Origin: Hymenolepis diminuta | Taxonomy: Eukaryota; Platyhelminthes; Cestoda; Cyclophyllidea; Hymenolepididae | Direction: 5' to 3' | DNA length: 64,000 bases | NCBI GenBank assembly: GCA_900708905.1 | Contig: CAADRB010000007.1 | Span: 3,815,667-3,879,666 of the forward strand | Made by a program: the position numbers and the translations under genes | Notes under the pieces: generated by a model | What the model was told of the DNA's origin: nothing | The model's input: only the letters and a program-made list of their open reading frames with translations | The model's database searches: none | In this document: piece after piece, positions 28,501 through 44,200 of the stretch | How the letters are laid out: the number at the start of each line of letters is the position of its first letter | Numbering within the stretch: position 1 is the first letter of the stretch

Positions 28501-31500
28501 TCACTACCGGGGTTTTTAGACTGCCACTGCGATATTTTTGGGTTATCACTGATATAATACCATGGCCACAGTTGTTTGGACCCAGTAAGAAGACGACGAA
28601 AGTCTTTAACTCAATGATGATTTCTCTTTATCTAGAAGTTGCAACTATTTATCATACAACTGGGGTTACGGGATCACCTGTCTTCCTGATCAGACAGTAA
28701 TATGCTAGTTATGAGACTTTAGTTCCGGACTCGAGCATAAGAGAACAGTAATCGAAAAGTCCAGTGCTTGAGAAGAGAATTATATTGATAAAATTTAATG
28801 CATTCGGGGTGTCGATGCTATTTTATTCCTTTCCCTTTCAAAAGCACACTTTATACTCACATTACCACCTTTTTTGAATACGGGTATTTGTTTATAGCAA
28901 TATTCCAGGATCCTTCGTTAACTTACGATCTTATTCTAAAGGTTAGGATTTTTCAAGTCTAGAAGTCACTGGTTCATCTATTTCTAGATCATGGCAGTTA
29001 GAAATCGGTATTTTACGTCGGTGTATCCTTTTGGCGTCTCATTAAAATGTATTTTCTTTGTTCTTCGCGAATTTGCTTTCTTTGCCTGATTTCAGTTTTT
29101 CAAGTTGATAAGATCCCTTCCGCACAATGCCAATAGTTTTGACTTGTACCATTCAAGTCGGGATGCCGTCTGAATGGCTTTTTAGTACGATTTCCTAATC
29201 TGTAGCATAAGGGCATTTTTCCTATCTGTTTCCCCACCAGCAAAGGGCGTTAAAAATAGTCGTGTCGGGTTATACGTAGTAATATTTCGCCATTTATAGT
29301 ATCCAATAAATGTATTTTGCGTAATAAGTGTGATTCAGATATTCAAGACTTCTTAAAGGGAAATTTTACGAAAATTTACGATTTAAATGCCGAAGTGTGA
29401 ACTCATTCGAGACATACCATAAGAAGGACTTCTCCTCGATTCGCCAGAACAGAACCAACACCGTTGTGCATAGATACGGTTTTATATCATAATAAAGTAA
29501 CCAAGCTTCAATTATTACTTACTGATGCTAGGCCTTGACTTTAGCGACCCATCTAGATAGGGCGTTCGATCCCTTCATTCCTTATTTTGAGAAAATAAAA
29601 TTTTTATTGAAAGGATGGATTGGAATGAATCTCAGGGGACACAAAGACTAACTATTGCCGAGCTACTTTCAATCCAATTCATGATGACAGCCAGTATTTT
29701 GAGTACTATCTGGCCTATCAACTTTGATAAGCCGGCTGCAGATTAGAACAACATATCCGCGGATTAAATGGGCCATTTCTACCACAGTCATATTAATGGC
29801 TTGACCTCCTATCCTGTCTTTATAATAATACTTAATATTCATTAAAACTTCAATATTTGGTTATTTTCAAGTCAACTATCGTTTCTTCTACATTTTTAAT
29901 CTTCAAATTGAGATAGAGATACATTTCAGTTGGAGGCAGACGCTATTATTTATTTGGGTCCTCTTTTATTGTCACATTCAGTTCACTCTCCTGAACGAGC
30001 AGGCACTTAAAATGTCTATAATTGAACACATATTTTAAATGTCATTTTGCTATCTAGAACGAACACGGGCAAAAGGAATGAATTCTTATACTTCAGAACT
30101 CGTAAATGTTTCTTTTAATTAAGGCAGACTTAAATGCGCCTGTTAGAATTATGCATAAGCTTTTTAAAAGCGCAGCATTTCTTGTATTTTAATGCAACAC
30201 AAGAAAGTGCCTTATTGCACATACATTTAAATGCGATTTTAATAATGGTGAAACAAAATATGATTTGTGTTTTTATATTATGTCTAGGCGGGTCGAAATA
30301 GTAAAATTGATGGGATTGAGTATTTTAGAAATTTTAAACTTCGGCGAGCCCTTGTTTATTATTATATTAATCCCCAGCCTCAGATTTAACAATTCGTATG
30401 CATAATAATGTAATGGTTACATAGTACGTCATCATTTTCCTTACTAATCAATTTACTTCATTTTCCAGGCTCAACAAGATCCAGTAGTCTTATCTCTTCT
30501 GGGTGCTGGAGAACAGATAAATTCTTCTCTTGGTGATGGTCAAGCGCTCTTCTCGCAAGTCTCAAATCTTGCTCAGATTGCTACGTCTTTGGTTCAGGAG
30601 CTTCGTAATTCACACGATGTTCTTGCTGCGGCTGGTGTCTCTGATTCTGAAGCCACTCTTCGTGCCAATTTACTTAGCGGTGCTATCAGTGACGTTCTCG
30701 AATCATTGAAGGTTTGTTTTAGTCTAACTTTTAGTGTTTTTTTACTTCCCCCAGTGTCATGCCCCATCTAAACATCTTACCGTTTTTTTTCTTTCCAGGC
30801 CCTTGACTCAGGCAACATGCAATCACTTCCGCACCAACAAGAAACCGTTGCCGCTGCTAATAGGCTGATTGATCAAGCGAATAAGTTGGCCTCGCCGGTT
30901 ATTCGATTTCGTCTTACTACTGGACTGGAATTTGCTACGCGACTAACGGCTTCAAATGCCAGTCAATTGGCGGCTATGTCAGAAGAGGCTACTCGACACA
31001 CTCGGACGAGTCAGTATAAAGTGGGTTAAAGGTCATTGATATCAAGGGCTATTTTCATCGACTCTGAGTGTGATAGTTCAACCAAAATAATTTCAAATGC
31101 ACTCTAGAAAAAAAGTACAAAAAATGGCACATAGTAAGGTGACGAGGTTACTTCGTGTCTTCGAATTTCTTTGCACTGGATTTCTGATATATTTTACTGC
31201 CGTAAAACTCATGAGAATGGTGTTTCTTGTCAAAGTCAAATAATGGACTATTTTTTAAACACGTAAAACCGACTCTTGCCCGCTTGGGAAAAAAGTAGAA
31301 GAATCAATTATCTAAACTTTTCCCAAATAAAAAGTGTTTCTCGTGATAACGAGAGATGGATTATGACTGGGATGGAGCTTTCTGACCTTTCTTTAACCAA
31401 ACAGTTACTCCAGCAATCTATCCGCTGTCCCAGAATCTTTAACCAACGGGTTAGGTACCTTTAGTAAAGGACTCGTAGTAATTTTAAAAATTAAGCTTTT

Positions 31501-34500
31501 GAATTTTGAGGTATACTTGAGGTGAAATGAAGTATTTCGAATTTTCTCCGCCAGACCTCGGTAATAGTAAAGGAATTGATTCAATATCATGTGGTAGAAA
31601 TCGAGCATCAAAGAGCTGTATGACACAAGAATGTGTTGAAGTACAGAAGAGCGTACAAGAAGAAATAACAATACTGCCTGTATGAGTGAAAATTAGGGGG
31701 ATTCACATGCAATTCAACTGTCAAGGCATTACGACTCTTCAATATAGGAATGTAATGGAGTTATTGCGTTACCAACAGGAATGTGACAATACAGAGATGA
31801 AAATGATAGAATAAAGACAGTTACGTAGTGATTGGGTTGAAATCGCCGCACCAGCCCATAGAGAATAATCGAATATGGCTGGAACGGATTCGGATAAATG
31901 GGACATTAAGAAACGGAGGAGAATTCAACTCGCTAAAGGGGAAAACCTAACTTTCAACGCAATATTTACTGAGGAGAGAAAAAATTAAATGCATTGGATT
32001 TTAGTCTGGAAACTAATATTTCCGCATAGCTTCATATACGATTTGGTGTTCTGTCCTTAAACACTTAATTCATTTAGATATTTGGAACTTAAATTTACAA
32101 GCAGGTGGAATTTGCGTCCATTCGCATTTCCCAAATCTCATTCAGTTAAAATTTTTCTGATGGTGGAAAGCGTACAACCGGAGTACTGAGTAGTGATGTC
32201 TCACCTATCATCGGAGTTACAGAGCCATTAGATGGCATGGACTAGCGAGATCGTTACTCCATTAACTATTCATCCCCATGGTATTTATTTGACGTAGTTC
32301 GAGTGCTTGTATTGAGTCGGCGAGCATCCAATTTTGATAATTTAGTAAGCAGGCTTTAGTGCCTGTTTGAATGGAATCATTCGTTAGTAATTTAAGTTCA
32401 TTGAAAATGAATTAAATTCTGACCAGAATAGAACTATTTCATTTTAGATGAACAAAATCCCAGAAGTTATGAGCGTTTTATGGGCTGGGTTATTTTTAAT
32501 TGCATTTTCAATCTTATTCCCATGTTTCAGCTGCTCCAAGAATTGGATCAACTATCAGCTGAAGTTATCCCTCAAGCCAATTTGACCTGTGACAATGCAC
32601 GTGCTCATCCTAATGACCTGGATGCCCAAAATGGACTTCTTGACGCCTCGAAGAATCTCATGGATGTAAGTCGTACTTCATTTCAAACGAATATCAGAAA
32701 AATACACTTTTCGCTTCTTCTATACTAATAAATGCGTTAGAATAGCACCAAAGTCTAGGATTTACTAGTGTAGAACAGTGTAATCTTGCTTAGCTATCGT
32801 TTTTTTCTAATCCCACGATCTTCGTTACAAAGTACGATAGAAGGGAGAGAAAATTTTATGTCAATATTAGGGGTAGGAGAGAAGAGTAGACCCGCATCGT
32901 ATGGTTGATACATCGAAATTGTATCCGGATGGGGAAGGATGTATCGGGAGAGAAGTAAGGAAAGCTGACTTATGTGGTAATTGCCAATTTAAGTAAATGG
33001 GTAACATCCCAAGATTACCCTATTTTAATAAGTTTGAGTGCCTTCTTCTCCTTTCAAGTGTCTGAAAGATTTCATCGCTTCCGTTGACTCATTTGCTCCC
33101 ACTGTTACTGATGCTGGGATTCAAGTTGCTCTTACAAATGCGGCGAGAAACACTGAAGCCTGTTTAGTTGATCTTCGCCAGTGTTGTGCATCTGCCGGTC
33201 CAGTTCTTCAGTCACCCCCTTCAACCCTCGGTGATCTTGAGGCTTCTGTGAACGCTGCCAATTTGGTTCGCAGGGGATCCCAATCCACTGCTGTCAGCAA
33301 ACGTCAAGCTTGGCCATCTATCTCCACTCGTTTATCGAATATGCAATCGGAGTTGGAGGTGAATTCTGATCACAGGCTTCCTGGTCAAACAGTAAGTTAT
33401 TCCACCGTTATCCATGTCATCTTGAGATTTATCTGAATGTTTAAATCATGCTGTTTTCCTTTTAGATGGATTCAGTTTGTGGCGATCTTCTGAGTGCAGT
33501 TAACAAATTCAAGGGTGCTTTTGGGGAAGAAGAGGGTTCAAGTTTACCTCATGCTCTGGCCTCTGAAACAGAATCAATTGCTAATGGGGCTAAAATTGCT
33601 AGTGCTGATCCGGATAGACTTCCACCAGTAACTGCAAAACTCCTTAACTCTCTTGAATCAGTCGTAAGTGGAATTCGTGGATTAGCAGGATTCTTGAGTT
33701 CTATTAAAGATGTTGATAGACCTGAACAAGGTAAATTTTCATCGAGAAACTGCTTTTTAAACAGTAAATATCCTTATTGATGGCTAATCTCGTTTAGATT
33801 TGGAAAGTTTGCTGATCAATTCTTGGACGCTTCTCCCTGAGAGTCGTAAAGTTCAGGCAGGTCAAAAATTCGTTCACGCGCACAGTCAGAATCTATCAGC
33901 CCAACTAGCTGCTGAGGGTCTCCGAAGTGCCCTCCTCGAAAAGGGACTTCAGTGTATTGATAAAGCTCATAAAAGTCTTTTTTGGGCTGTACAGAATGAT
34001 AAGACTCATGAAATGACCGTTGGCTTCAAGAAAACCGTTGAAGCCAATGCTGCAGAGGTAAGTAAACGAAACATAATCAAATACCTTAATATTCGCTCTC
34101 TGCTTTCTGTTCAATTTAATTGTTTTTTTTTGTAGTGGTTAGATGATCTTATTTTTTAGAAGATTAACCCCTTAAATACCTTAATTAGGAGGTTAATTGT
34201 TGTGAAAAAGAACATGGACGTCTACCTTTCATATCATTAATCTCCTTGATCCGAAATTATTTTGCATGATCTAAAAAGACTACAGTAATGATCTCTTTGT
34301 GACATCTAATCTGAACACTATTTCAACATGTCTACTTGATAATTTAAAATCGAAGATTTAAATTTGTTGGAAACTCTTGAATGGTGCTTGCAATCTTTTT
34401 AAATTTAACTTGTCAACTAAGTAATCAACTGTAATATTAAAAGTTATAACAATAATTTAAGGTAGCGCTAATACCGTTGTTAAAGCTATTTTAAGAGCCC

Positions 34501-35206
34501 GATTAAATTAGGCTTAGATATACTCCATTACAACACCAATGATCTTCGAAGAGCTATGAAGGATACAACAGCCTTTCCAAAAATGAAAATACCAGGAGTC
34601 GAGCTGGACAATGGGTGCATTGGATGAACCGTTATGAACGCGAGAGGGAAAAGGAAGGAGTAGGGGGAAGAATTAGGAACAGGAAGGCAATGGACGTTAG
34701 TGCTGAGCGAGTAGAGCCCGAGTTGTGATAGACGGAGCAAGTTAAGGCACATTGAGGGAAACAAAGTTGACTGCGTATGCCTCCTTTGTTCGTCAGATGT
34801 GTAACGATTAAAAAATCATCTGACAGCTAGGATGCGCTGACGTATGAGTCAGTTTGTGCAAAATACAACTTTTAACCAGTAAATATAATGAAGAGAATTT
34901 TACTCTTGGAAATAGTCTTTAAGTCTTCTTAGTATTTTTATCAAGTCTAAGTTGTAGCTGCTGTTGTATGAAGGTGAAGGACCAGATTTATATAAATTCA
35001 GTTTTGCATTTTGTGGGCTTATATTTCTGGCTCACCCCTGTATTGTCATCTCCGTTTAATTACTGAGATTTAAGAGTTGTAAATCATGTTTAAATTATTT
35101 TATACCCACATAGTAAGTTGATTACGAGATTTTAAATGCGATTTCTTGCTTATGACAATCTATTCTTTAGGTGGTTCCTATAGTGATCAGAACTGGTGAA
35201 TACGTA

Positions 35207-35237
<31 letters not shown>

Positions 35238-38200
35238 CGATATTGGTTGTACCTCGATAGTTACTTGGTGCTTATAATCATTCGGAAATTGTTGTTGTTG
35301 TTGTTATTGTTGTTGAACTGATAGAGTTGCACTTTGACTTTCAAGTGTATTTCAAATTTTTTCGGGCAGATTTTACACATAAGAAACACCGTCTAAAGGC
35401 CTCAACCACTTTTTTGGAATTTGGAATTCAGCTAAGTATGCACTGTTTACATAAACAAAATCAAGTTATTTTTTATGCATTTTGACTTAGTAATAGATAA
35501 TATCCAGATAAGATTGCCCAACTCTTTTTCTTTCAGCTTCAATCAGCTGTTGACGACCTTCGGCACTATGTTCCTGGATCTCAGGTGGCTTCAAAACTGG
35601 GCTCACTTTTGGCAACACTTCCAGGAACAGCTGCAAAGAGCAATGGACATGAGCAGCAGTCCAATGTTCAACAGCAACAGCCTTCGTCTGCTCCAAGGAT
35701 ATACACTTCTGGTGATCCCAAAACTCTCTTGAAGGCTCTTAATGAATTAGCTGCGGTATGTATACTGTACTCTTAAATTTTGTAATCTCTATTTTCGCCA
35801 TAATGTGAACTGTCTACAAACTCAGTGATCGCTGTTAAGACGGAAAACGAGATTTGATGATCGATCTTTATGCACTTGACTGTTGATGAAGAGTACTACC
35901 ATGTTGTCTTTTTATGAAGAGAATAAAGAATGACCGAAAATGTTTAGCATCATCGAGAGATGATAAATAGATATGGAGATGAAAGCTAATTATAATAAGT
36001 TAGCCCTGCTATGGATGGCGGATTTCAATTAAAACTTGGCGAACAAAAATTATTAGCTGGCAATAAAATTTCGGCTACGGTATCCATAAGCGGTCCAGCT
36101 GTGTATGTACATGTTTATACACAAATATCTATGTCGATACCACTCATCACACCGAGACATCAAAACCGAGAAATGACTGATGTCTGATGAAGGGGCGTTT
36201 ATTTATAAACCTAATTTATTTATCGATAAGTTGGGGTGGCTTTCCGGTCACCTTCGAACTGGTCTAGCGCCATGAGCGATTTGACTTATTCCACATTACT
36301 TCAAGTCTTTAGCCTTTTTGGCGTTTATACTCCTATATTTTCAATCAATCTTCAGCATACCAACAGGGGAGAGAACAGAGGTTAAACACGCACGACAAAT
36401 CGGCCATTTACAGTCTGATAACACTAATTTTTTTCTCGGGACGTTTATAGCAACATTCAAACTAACGGTAGCAATATCATTTGTTGAGTAGAATTCATTA
36501 AAATTCGTAAGGAATTTGTGAGCAGCGATCTGATGTAAAGAAATAAATTTTTGAAAAATATTTAAAAATAGTGAGAAATATAGAATTCTTGCTTCTCTTA
36601 TTTAATCACTATTGTAATTGAGTCAGTGGCGGCCTCTCATCTTTTTTATGGTAAGACGAAGGTGTTTTCATACGCGTTTTTTAAATTTCATATCAAATTA
36701 TCTTAGAGGATACCCAACCTTTGGTCTTCATCCTTTAGATCGAATTAAGTTTCATGTTTCGTTCAATTTTCGTGAACCGCCGGGATTCGAAACATTAACA
36801 TCAGAACAATTAAATGTAGAGTTTTCGCTGCATTAACAACGCAAAAATTGCAATTGATGGCAATTTATTTACCATCCAATGGCAAATAAATAGAACTTTG
36901 TGTATCAGATGTTCAAGTAATTTAAATGATATACCATACGATTTTAGGTGAAAAATAGACGTTTTACGATCTACAGACCGATATCCCGATCAAAGCAAAA
37001 TAAATGAGTTCTCGTTGTTATGGCGAAGGCCCATTACAGTTCAACTCGAACTAAATTCAAAATAACGTAATTTGTATTAGTTCAAATAAACAGAGTAGGG
37101 GTCAATCGTTATTACCATATTAATGGGAATAAGATATAAAATAAATTTATAATTTCGTCAAGGGAAAAAATTTAATAATTTTTCAAAATTATGTTTTCAT
37201 TTTGACAATACAAAAAAGATGACGTTTAGAACAGTTTTATGAATTTACTTAATATAAAACTTGTTTATTCTAAATTTGGAAATGATTTTCTGTCCTGTTA
37301 TCTAAACTATGTCAATTGCCTCATGTCGAAAACAAGGAGAAGTTGAATGTCACAGAGTACAATTCTTCGGTACTTAATAGCTGAAGAATTCCATTCCAAA
37401 ATTTCTTGTCAGGGGAATGGTGAATTACAAAACCGCTCAGTGGCAGGTAACTCTGATAAGAGGTCCTTTTGAATCTTTCGTCTTGATTCAAACTTATTTT
37501 GTTTAAGTGTTTCAGTGTTTATTCAAAAGGCGCAGTTGATATAGATCAGATACGCGCATCGCACTTTTCGTTCGCAAATTTGTAATAAAAGGACTCCTTT
37601 TTTCAGGGCCTGTGTCTATGAATAATGTGATCCCTAAGACAATCCATATTATCCAGTGTATCAACAAATTTATGCTTATAATAGTATATCAAAAGCAATT
37701 TCATCAATTTTCGCAATAGACAAAGAAATTCCCAAAAGTAAGTAAATGTTAGCATAATATATATATTCATTCTCTTGAAGCAACTACTGTATCGGATGTT
37801 ATCTTGTAGAAGGTTACGAGATTTACCTCTCATTTTCTACCTTCTATCACTATATACGATTGCCTCAACACAAAGGAACGAAGTTGGGTAAAAGACCATG
37901 GGATATTTACTCAATATAACCTAACCGCTTTCTGATACAGAGGTTTAATGGCGAAAGGGGAATAAGAAGGAAACTACTAGGACCGTATGGACTCAGAATT
38001 TACTCATTTTTGTAGCAGTTAATTAATTGGGTAAAGAGAGCTGCATGGTATGTCTTGAATAATTCAATTGCCACTGCCCAATACGCAAAAAATCAATGAA
38101 AATGGATTAAGATGATAAAATTTAAAGAGGAAAAATATGTACCCTGCAATCTTAACAATCGTATATTATTAATATCACATGAAGCTAATGTTAAACTCAT

Positions 38201-41200
38201 CTAGTATTTTATTATATCTTTTGAATGCTTAAAATAAGAATGACATCTGGTCGCAATAGGTAACAGTTTAAATTGGAATATAGTTTAAAATACACATATC
38301 CTTATGCGAACTTTGCGTGCTCATCTTGACCTCTTGAGTACGCGGGTCGTTCTTCAAGTACAAATCCAATTGCATGTTCAAGTGGGAAATATATTCATTA
38401 TAAAACTAATTTATCTTTAATCATTTGGTCTTTTGCCAATTAGGTTATTTTTTGTGATTAGAGATTTCGGTACACTTTCCATCAATTTACTTCCATTAAT
38501 GTTGTCGAGTTTAATGCGAGTTAATGACATGGAAGATTTTGTAGAAAGAGCGGTAGGAAGATTGAGTATTTATTTTCATGATATGAGAATATGTAGCTTC
38601 GCAAACAACCTTACCAAAATTTGGTTCGTTCGTCTGGTGCGATGGTCAACGCGCATATCTGCCAAGTTAGAGGTCACGAAATCAATGCCTATCAATACAC
38701 ATCCAGTAATGTGGATGGCCAACCCTACTGGTTAATAATAGCCAACAGAAGGAATGGTAGAATGCAAGTTTTTCATAAAAGTGGCTACAAGATGCCTTCC
38801 CTCTAACTATGTTAAATGTCGATAATTCTTCTCTTCATTGTCTTGGAAAATTTGAATTCGGCTAAATATAAGTTGACTTGGTCGTTTTCATGTCTCTATT
38901 AGGCGAGCGAAGATGCAAGTCGTATAGCCAGCGAACAGACTTCCAGACGTCGAAGTAACGATGTCTCAACACCCTCATCAACCTGTTCACTCGCCAAAGC
39001 CGCTGATCGACTTGCCAATGCACTCTATGATGTTTTAGATGCCTTTAATCGCGGAAGTAGAACTGGAAGTCCAAATGAAGAGGTACTTGCAGATTTGCGA
39101 CGTCTAGCTACGCCATTGGCTACTGAGCTAGAGAGGGCTCTCGCCTCTGAGGGAGTCGTTCAGACACCCTTAAACGTCATGTTTGTGTCAAAAGCCTCCA
39201 TGTAAGTTCCCTTTTTTATAGAATTGTCAAACTGTTTGGAACTGACATCTTGTACAATAAATTCTTAAGATCATCTTCAACCCAAAAATTACAATAACAT
39301 ATCACAGTTCCAGTCTGCTGAGTCGCAGTTAATACACTAGTTTTAAAATTTATTTAGCGAGTTAAAATAAGTTTACTGTTTATTTAGTGATAAGAGAAAA
39401 TTGTCTTTCAGTTACGTGGCATCCAAGATCAGAGGGCTGTTCTGCTTATCTTTTTCAGGAATTGTTCAGAGATGCCAACGAATCCATGCTTTTTCTTTAT
39501 TTAATGGTCCTTATCTGCTCCTCATGATTATTTGAGCTTTGCGAATCGCTATTTTCAGTCTTAGGCCAGTGGTACCAGTCTAAGCCTACGGTGCACAACT
39601 AATGCTTATGTATGACTAAAACCTATCCTAAATGGGCTTGGGAGTTATTAAGTATCTGTATTAAATAGTCCACCTTTTTTTGAAGTTCTTTTCAGGAGTC
39701 AGCTATAAATCGATGTATATCGGAAGATGATATATGTTCGAATATTGAACTATAAGGCATTTAGTATGCAAGCTGAACAGATTTGATTTAAATGATTATT
39801 GATTCAATTTTACTATTTAGAATGCTTATTGCTAACTCCATTTGTCGCTCAGTACCATCTGGTAGCGATGTTTAGAAGGCATGGCATATTCGAAATCAGC
39901 CATTTTGGTAAAATAGCATATAATTATGAATATATCCCCGAATTTTCCAACATTTTACTTGTATTTTGAACGCAATCTTCGATTTGCTTGCTTCACCTAA
40001 TTTGTAATTCAATAGCAGATGAAGATATGACATTTTGACTTAACATATACTTTCTGTAAATTTCAAGGTCACTTCGTGATTGGGTAATAACTGTGACAAA
40101 AGCTACTCAAGCTCAATTAGCCAAAGATGGTTTTGAACAAGGAGATTCTTCTAAATCGCCAGAGAAAACACTTGAGAGCGTCCAAAATCAACTCGACTCA
40201 GCCAAGAATCGACTCGTGCCGTTCCCTTCAACCAATACAGGACCTCCGTTGATCAACTATCCAGTTGCCAAACTAACTTATCCTGAATGCCTGGAAGAGT
40301 ATGAAGATCTTTCTCAGGTAAATCTAAGCTTCTAAATCGAGTGTAGGCTGCTGAAATCAACTAACCTACGATCCGTTTCATGCTTAGACATTGAATCGTA
40401 GAATGGATGGTCTTGAACACTCTGCCCAATCTCGTAACCCAAATGCCTTCTGTGATGCAGTACAAGGTGTTGCAGATGCAGTTATGGGTATGATACAAGC
40501 GGCTACTCAGTCAGCATATCTGGTTGGAGCTGGCCAGCCTTGTAATGAACCAGGGAAGGCTCCGAGATTGACTGAATCTGAGATGAAACAGATTGAAGAA
40601 GATACTAAGTGTCTTTACCGTGATCTTGATGAAGTTATCCAGAAGGCACCAATGTATCCAAACAATCCAGAAAGAGTAAATCAGGTGTGTGTTGCTGATG
40701 AAGTTTTCTCCTGTGTAGCTAATTCATTATTCATTTATTGATTTCTTGTAGTTGGCTCCAAGTGTCAACGATATCACTCGGGCTTCAAGTAATATGTGTC
40801 AATTGACTCGACAGTGTATTGCGGAGAGCATCGATTCAACAGAAAAGAAGACTCTTGCTGAGGTTTGTGTCCATGAAGTAACCTCTTCAGTGCATCTTAT
40901 CTATTTAACCTTTAACTTATGCGTGCTTTTACTTTACAGAATGCTAAGGATGTAGCTCAAACAACAACCCAACTAGTAAAGACGCTTAATGCCGACGATC
41001 CAAATGCACTATCTGATGGAACTCAAGTAGTGCAGATTGCAACAACCCTCAAGGATTCGGTTTCAAAACTGGCTAATTCCCTTATGGAAGACGGTAGGGA
41101 AGTTCCAGTCCAAGTTCTGCCTGAAGCTGCTAATGTACGCTATCTTACAGTCTTCATTTTCTAAGCTTCATTGGAAACACTGCTATCTATGTTAATTATT

Positions 41201-44200
41201 TCCATTTCAGCAACAAGCACCAATTCTCATTCACAGCCGCAATGTCGTTGAAAAAGCTGACTCCTTGACCAAGACAGCAGGCAAGCTCTTCGAAGCCAAA
41301 ACAACAACGGATGTGTACAAAGAACATCGAAAAGCCCTTGAGAATGCTGCAGAAGATCTTCATTCTTGTATTAGGTAGTATATAATTACGTCCTATATTG
41401 CCTTTCTACTTAATATCATTTATGTATTATGCCGTCTTTTTACCTCTAGCTCTTCACGACCAGGTTGGAAGGCTCTAGAACATCTCAAATCTACCGCGAA
41501 AGAGCTTTTAAGGAAACTAGATCAATCCGGCATGCAACAATATAAAGATGAAGAGACATCGAATTTAGAAGCAAAGACGCCACTACTGAATTCTAGTTTA
41601 CATCAGGTGACAGCTTTGAGTGGTAAAATGGCTGGAGATTGGAGGCATTCACGGTGGGAACTTGTTAGCCAGGATGCACATCTTATTGCTTCGTACCTTC
41701 CCAATGTTGCAAATATATGCCTCTCCGCTTGTGGTATGCTGAAAAGGAGTTCAGATCAAGCTGCTCTACAGAGCTATCTTCGCACTGTTCTTGAAACTAC
41801 TGACGGTTTATCTACTCGCCTTATTACGCAAATGAACAATCGTGTATGTGTCGGGGCTGTTCATTATTTACTTCAATCTTTATATCGAAAATAGCTAAAA
41901 TTAATATATATGTATATATATAGTTTGGAGGACCCGCTGATCCTGATCCATCTCCAATATCTGCTAGTTCGGACCAACTTCGATTAGCTTGTCGCGAATT
42001 GCTCATCTGCGTTGAAGAGTTAACAACTCGCCAGGATAATCTCAATTCCCAAATTGCTAGCATTCGCAATGCATGCAAAAAGGTACCATTACTTATCCAG
42101 TCTTGTATTGCTGTTGTGATCAGCCCATATATAGAAAAGTATGAAAACATGTATTCAGTATGAAATTATTGCTTAGTAATCACTAACGTGGAACAGAGCA
42201 GATTTATCAAGCCTTTCAATTAATGAACGGACTTCACCATAAGAGGCCTGAAAGGAGACAGAGATAGAAGGCATCCGTCCTATAATCAGTAGATTGTGAA
42301 AGAGACTAAGTACCCGAGCAACTGTAGTTGAGAGCATTAGGCAGCAGAATAGATCATTCAACGGTGTATAGCAAGAGCACTACAGCTCAAGACATGAGCA
42401 TGGTTAGAAACTATTGACTAGCTAAAATTCAACTTAGATAACCCAAAAGATCCGTTGAATAAAGATGTATATTTAGAATGCATGGAGTTGACTTCGTATA
42501 TAAAAGAGAAGAAAAGAAAATTTTCTGTGCATGGGTAGCAAAATATACGTTTTACATTGTCCTAATGTTAATTTAATATTTATTGATATTCTAGTTGGAT
42601 GGTGGGTCTAGTCCACCCTACGATGCCGATAAAGGCAGTCTCGTTGCACTACAAACCCGACTGGCCAGTCAGGCTCAAACGTTAGTTCAAACTGGCGGCC
42701 GACTTTCAGAAGCTGCAAAGACTGCTGGTTCAAGAGCAGAGGAAGCAGCTGCTAGCCACTTAGTTCAACAATTTTCCAAATCTGCTGAAACTACTCAACA
42801 GCTCTGTTCTATGCTAAACAGCCAGTCACTCCCTGGAGATGCTTCTGTAAGATTAGCAGATCGTCTACGAATGGTTGTTCAGGGAATCGGGACTAGCTGT
42901 GTCGAAATTCTTGAAAATCCACGACGCTCAGATCCTCTTAAGTCTCTCAATAACCGAGTGTCAGGCTTAGTTGCAGTTCTTCGTGAATCAGCTCATGGTG
43001 TACACGCTTGTGTTAATGCAGCTGAAGGTATAAGTCGTGTGGTTGGGGACTTCGATTCAGCTATCTACTTTGCTCGTGCGAACTCGCTGGTGAATAGGTC
43101 ACGAAGTAGTGAACAAACTAAACCTGCTAGTCCAACAACCATCATGAACGACATCCAAGCCTCTCAAGAGGAGATCATGCACATTTTGAAGGGAATTGTA
43201 GAAGAGACGAATGCTTTAGTAAGTCCCAGTTTAAGCCATTACGAAGGGTATTCTGAGTTAATGAATATGAATTTTACTCTTTGCAGTCGCGAAACACCTC
43301 AGGAAATCAAGATAAGCTGGCAGTATCCGCCCAGAATTGTCTTCTTTATGTGAATACTCTCCATAACAAGACATTGGATCTTCTTTCACGTCCTGATCTT
43401 GATACTGTTTCAAAAGCTTCTGAAGAAGCTAGAACAGAAGCGAGAGTCAATCTTCTGTCTATGGCTCGTGCAGTCTCGGCAAGTTTGATTGATCTTCTCA
43501 CTCATAGTCGGGGTCTTGTCACTACCGATAAGGCAAACCAACCTGCGGTAGAAGCCCAACTGCATTCGACTGCTACTGATGTAAGTTTATTGGCCGTTTT
43601 CACTGTTTTGTACATTGTTAAAGGAACTAATTATTTTTCTTCTGCTATATAGGTTGTTTCCAGGGTTGGCGAGCTCCGTTCATCTTTGCGCAGCTTCTCA
43701 GAGATTTTTGTTCCATCACGAGCGGCACCATCCAATGTGCCAAAATTGACACCTGTCAACAAGTCACCACGTCCAGTATCGACAGTCGGTTCAGATAAAG
43801 TGGAAGACAGTGCAACTGCCTCTGTCCGAGCAAATCTACAATCAGTGCTATCTACAATTAAGCAGTTGGCGACACGATTAGATGGATGGTCTCCGGATAC
43901 GGGAACATTTAGTGATGGAGGTGAGTTAAAGCATTATTTGAGTGATAGTGATCTTGAAGACTCTTTTTTCCTTGCCCTTTCTCCGTTGGCTCGGTCTTAC
44001 TTAGTTGTCTTAACTTGTAACAGACTCAGACATATGTATATTTTCAATGCACATGTGTTCTCTAAGTTCCTTTCTCAATACAGTTTTGCCTGCTGCATTC
44101 CCTTTCTTCCCTCTTTTGCGTTTTGTACTGAAGGCCATGGAAGCTAGGAGAGGTCATTCAGTAGTATTGATCCATCCCGCTTCTAATAACCTAGAAGGTA

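Noticed and set aside
29550..29580. B-box-like GGGCGTTCGATCCCTT in talin intron 18
   Set aside because: No A box upstream at tRNA-like spacing and no similarity to the other SINE copies.
43921..44147. Open frame continuing from talin exon 36 into intron 36 (GELKHYLSDSDLEDS)
   Set aside because: The exon ends at a perfect GTGAGT donor and the next exon joins in phase with clear R12 homology. The read-through becomes hydrophobic and non-talin-like, at most a rare truncated isoform.
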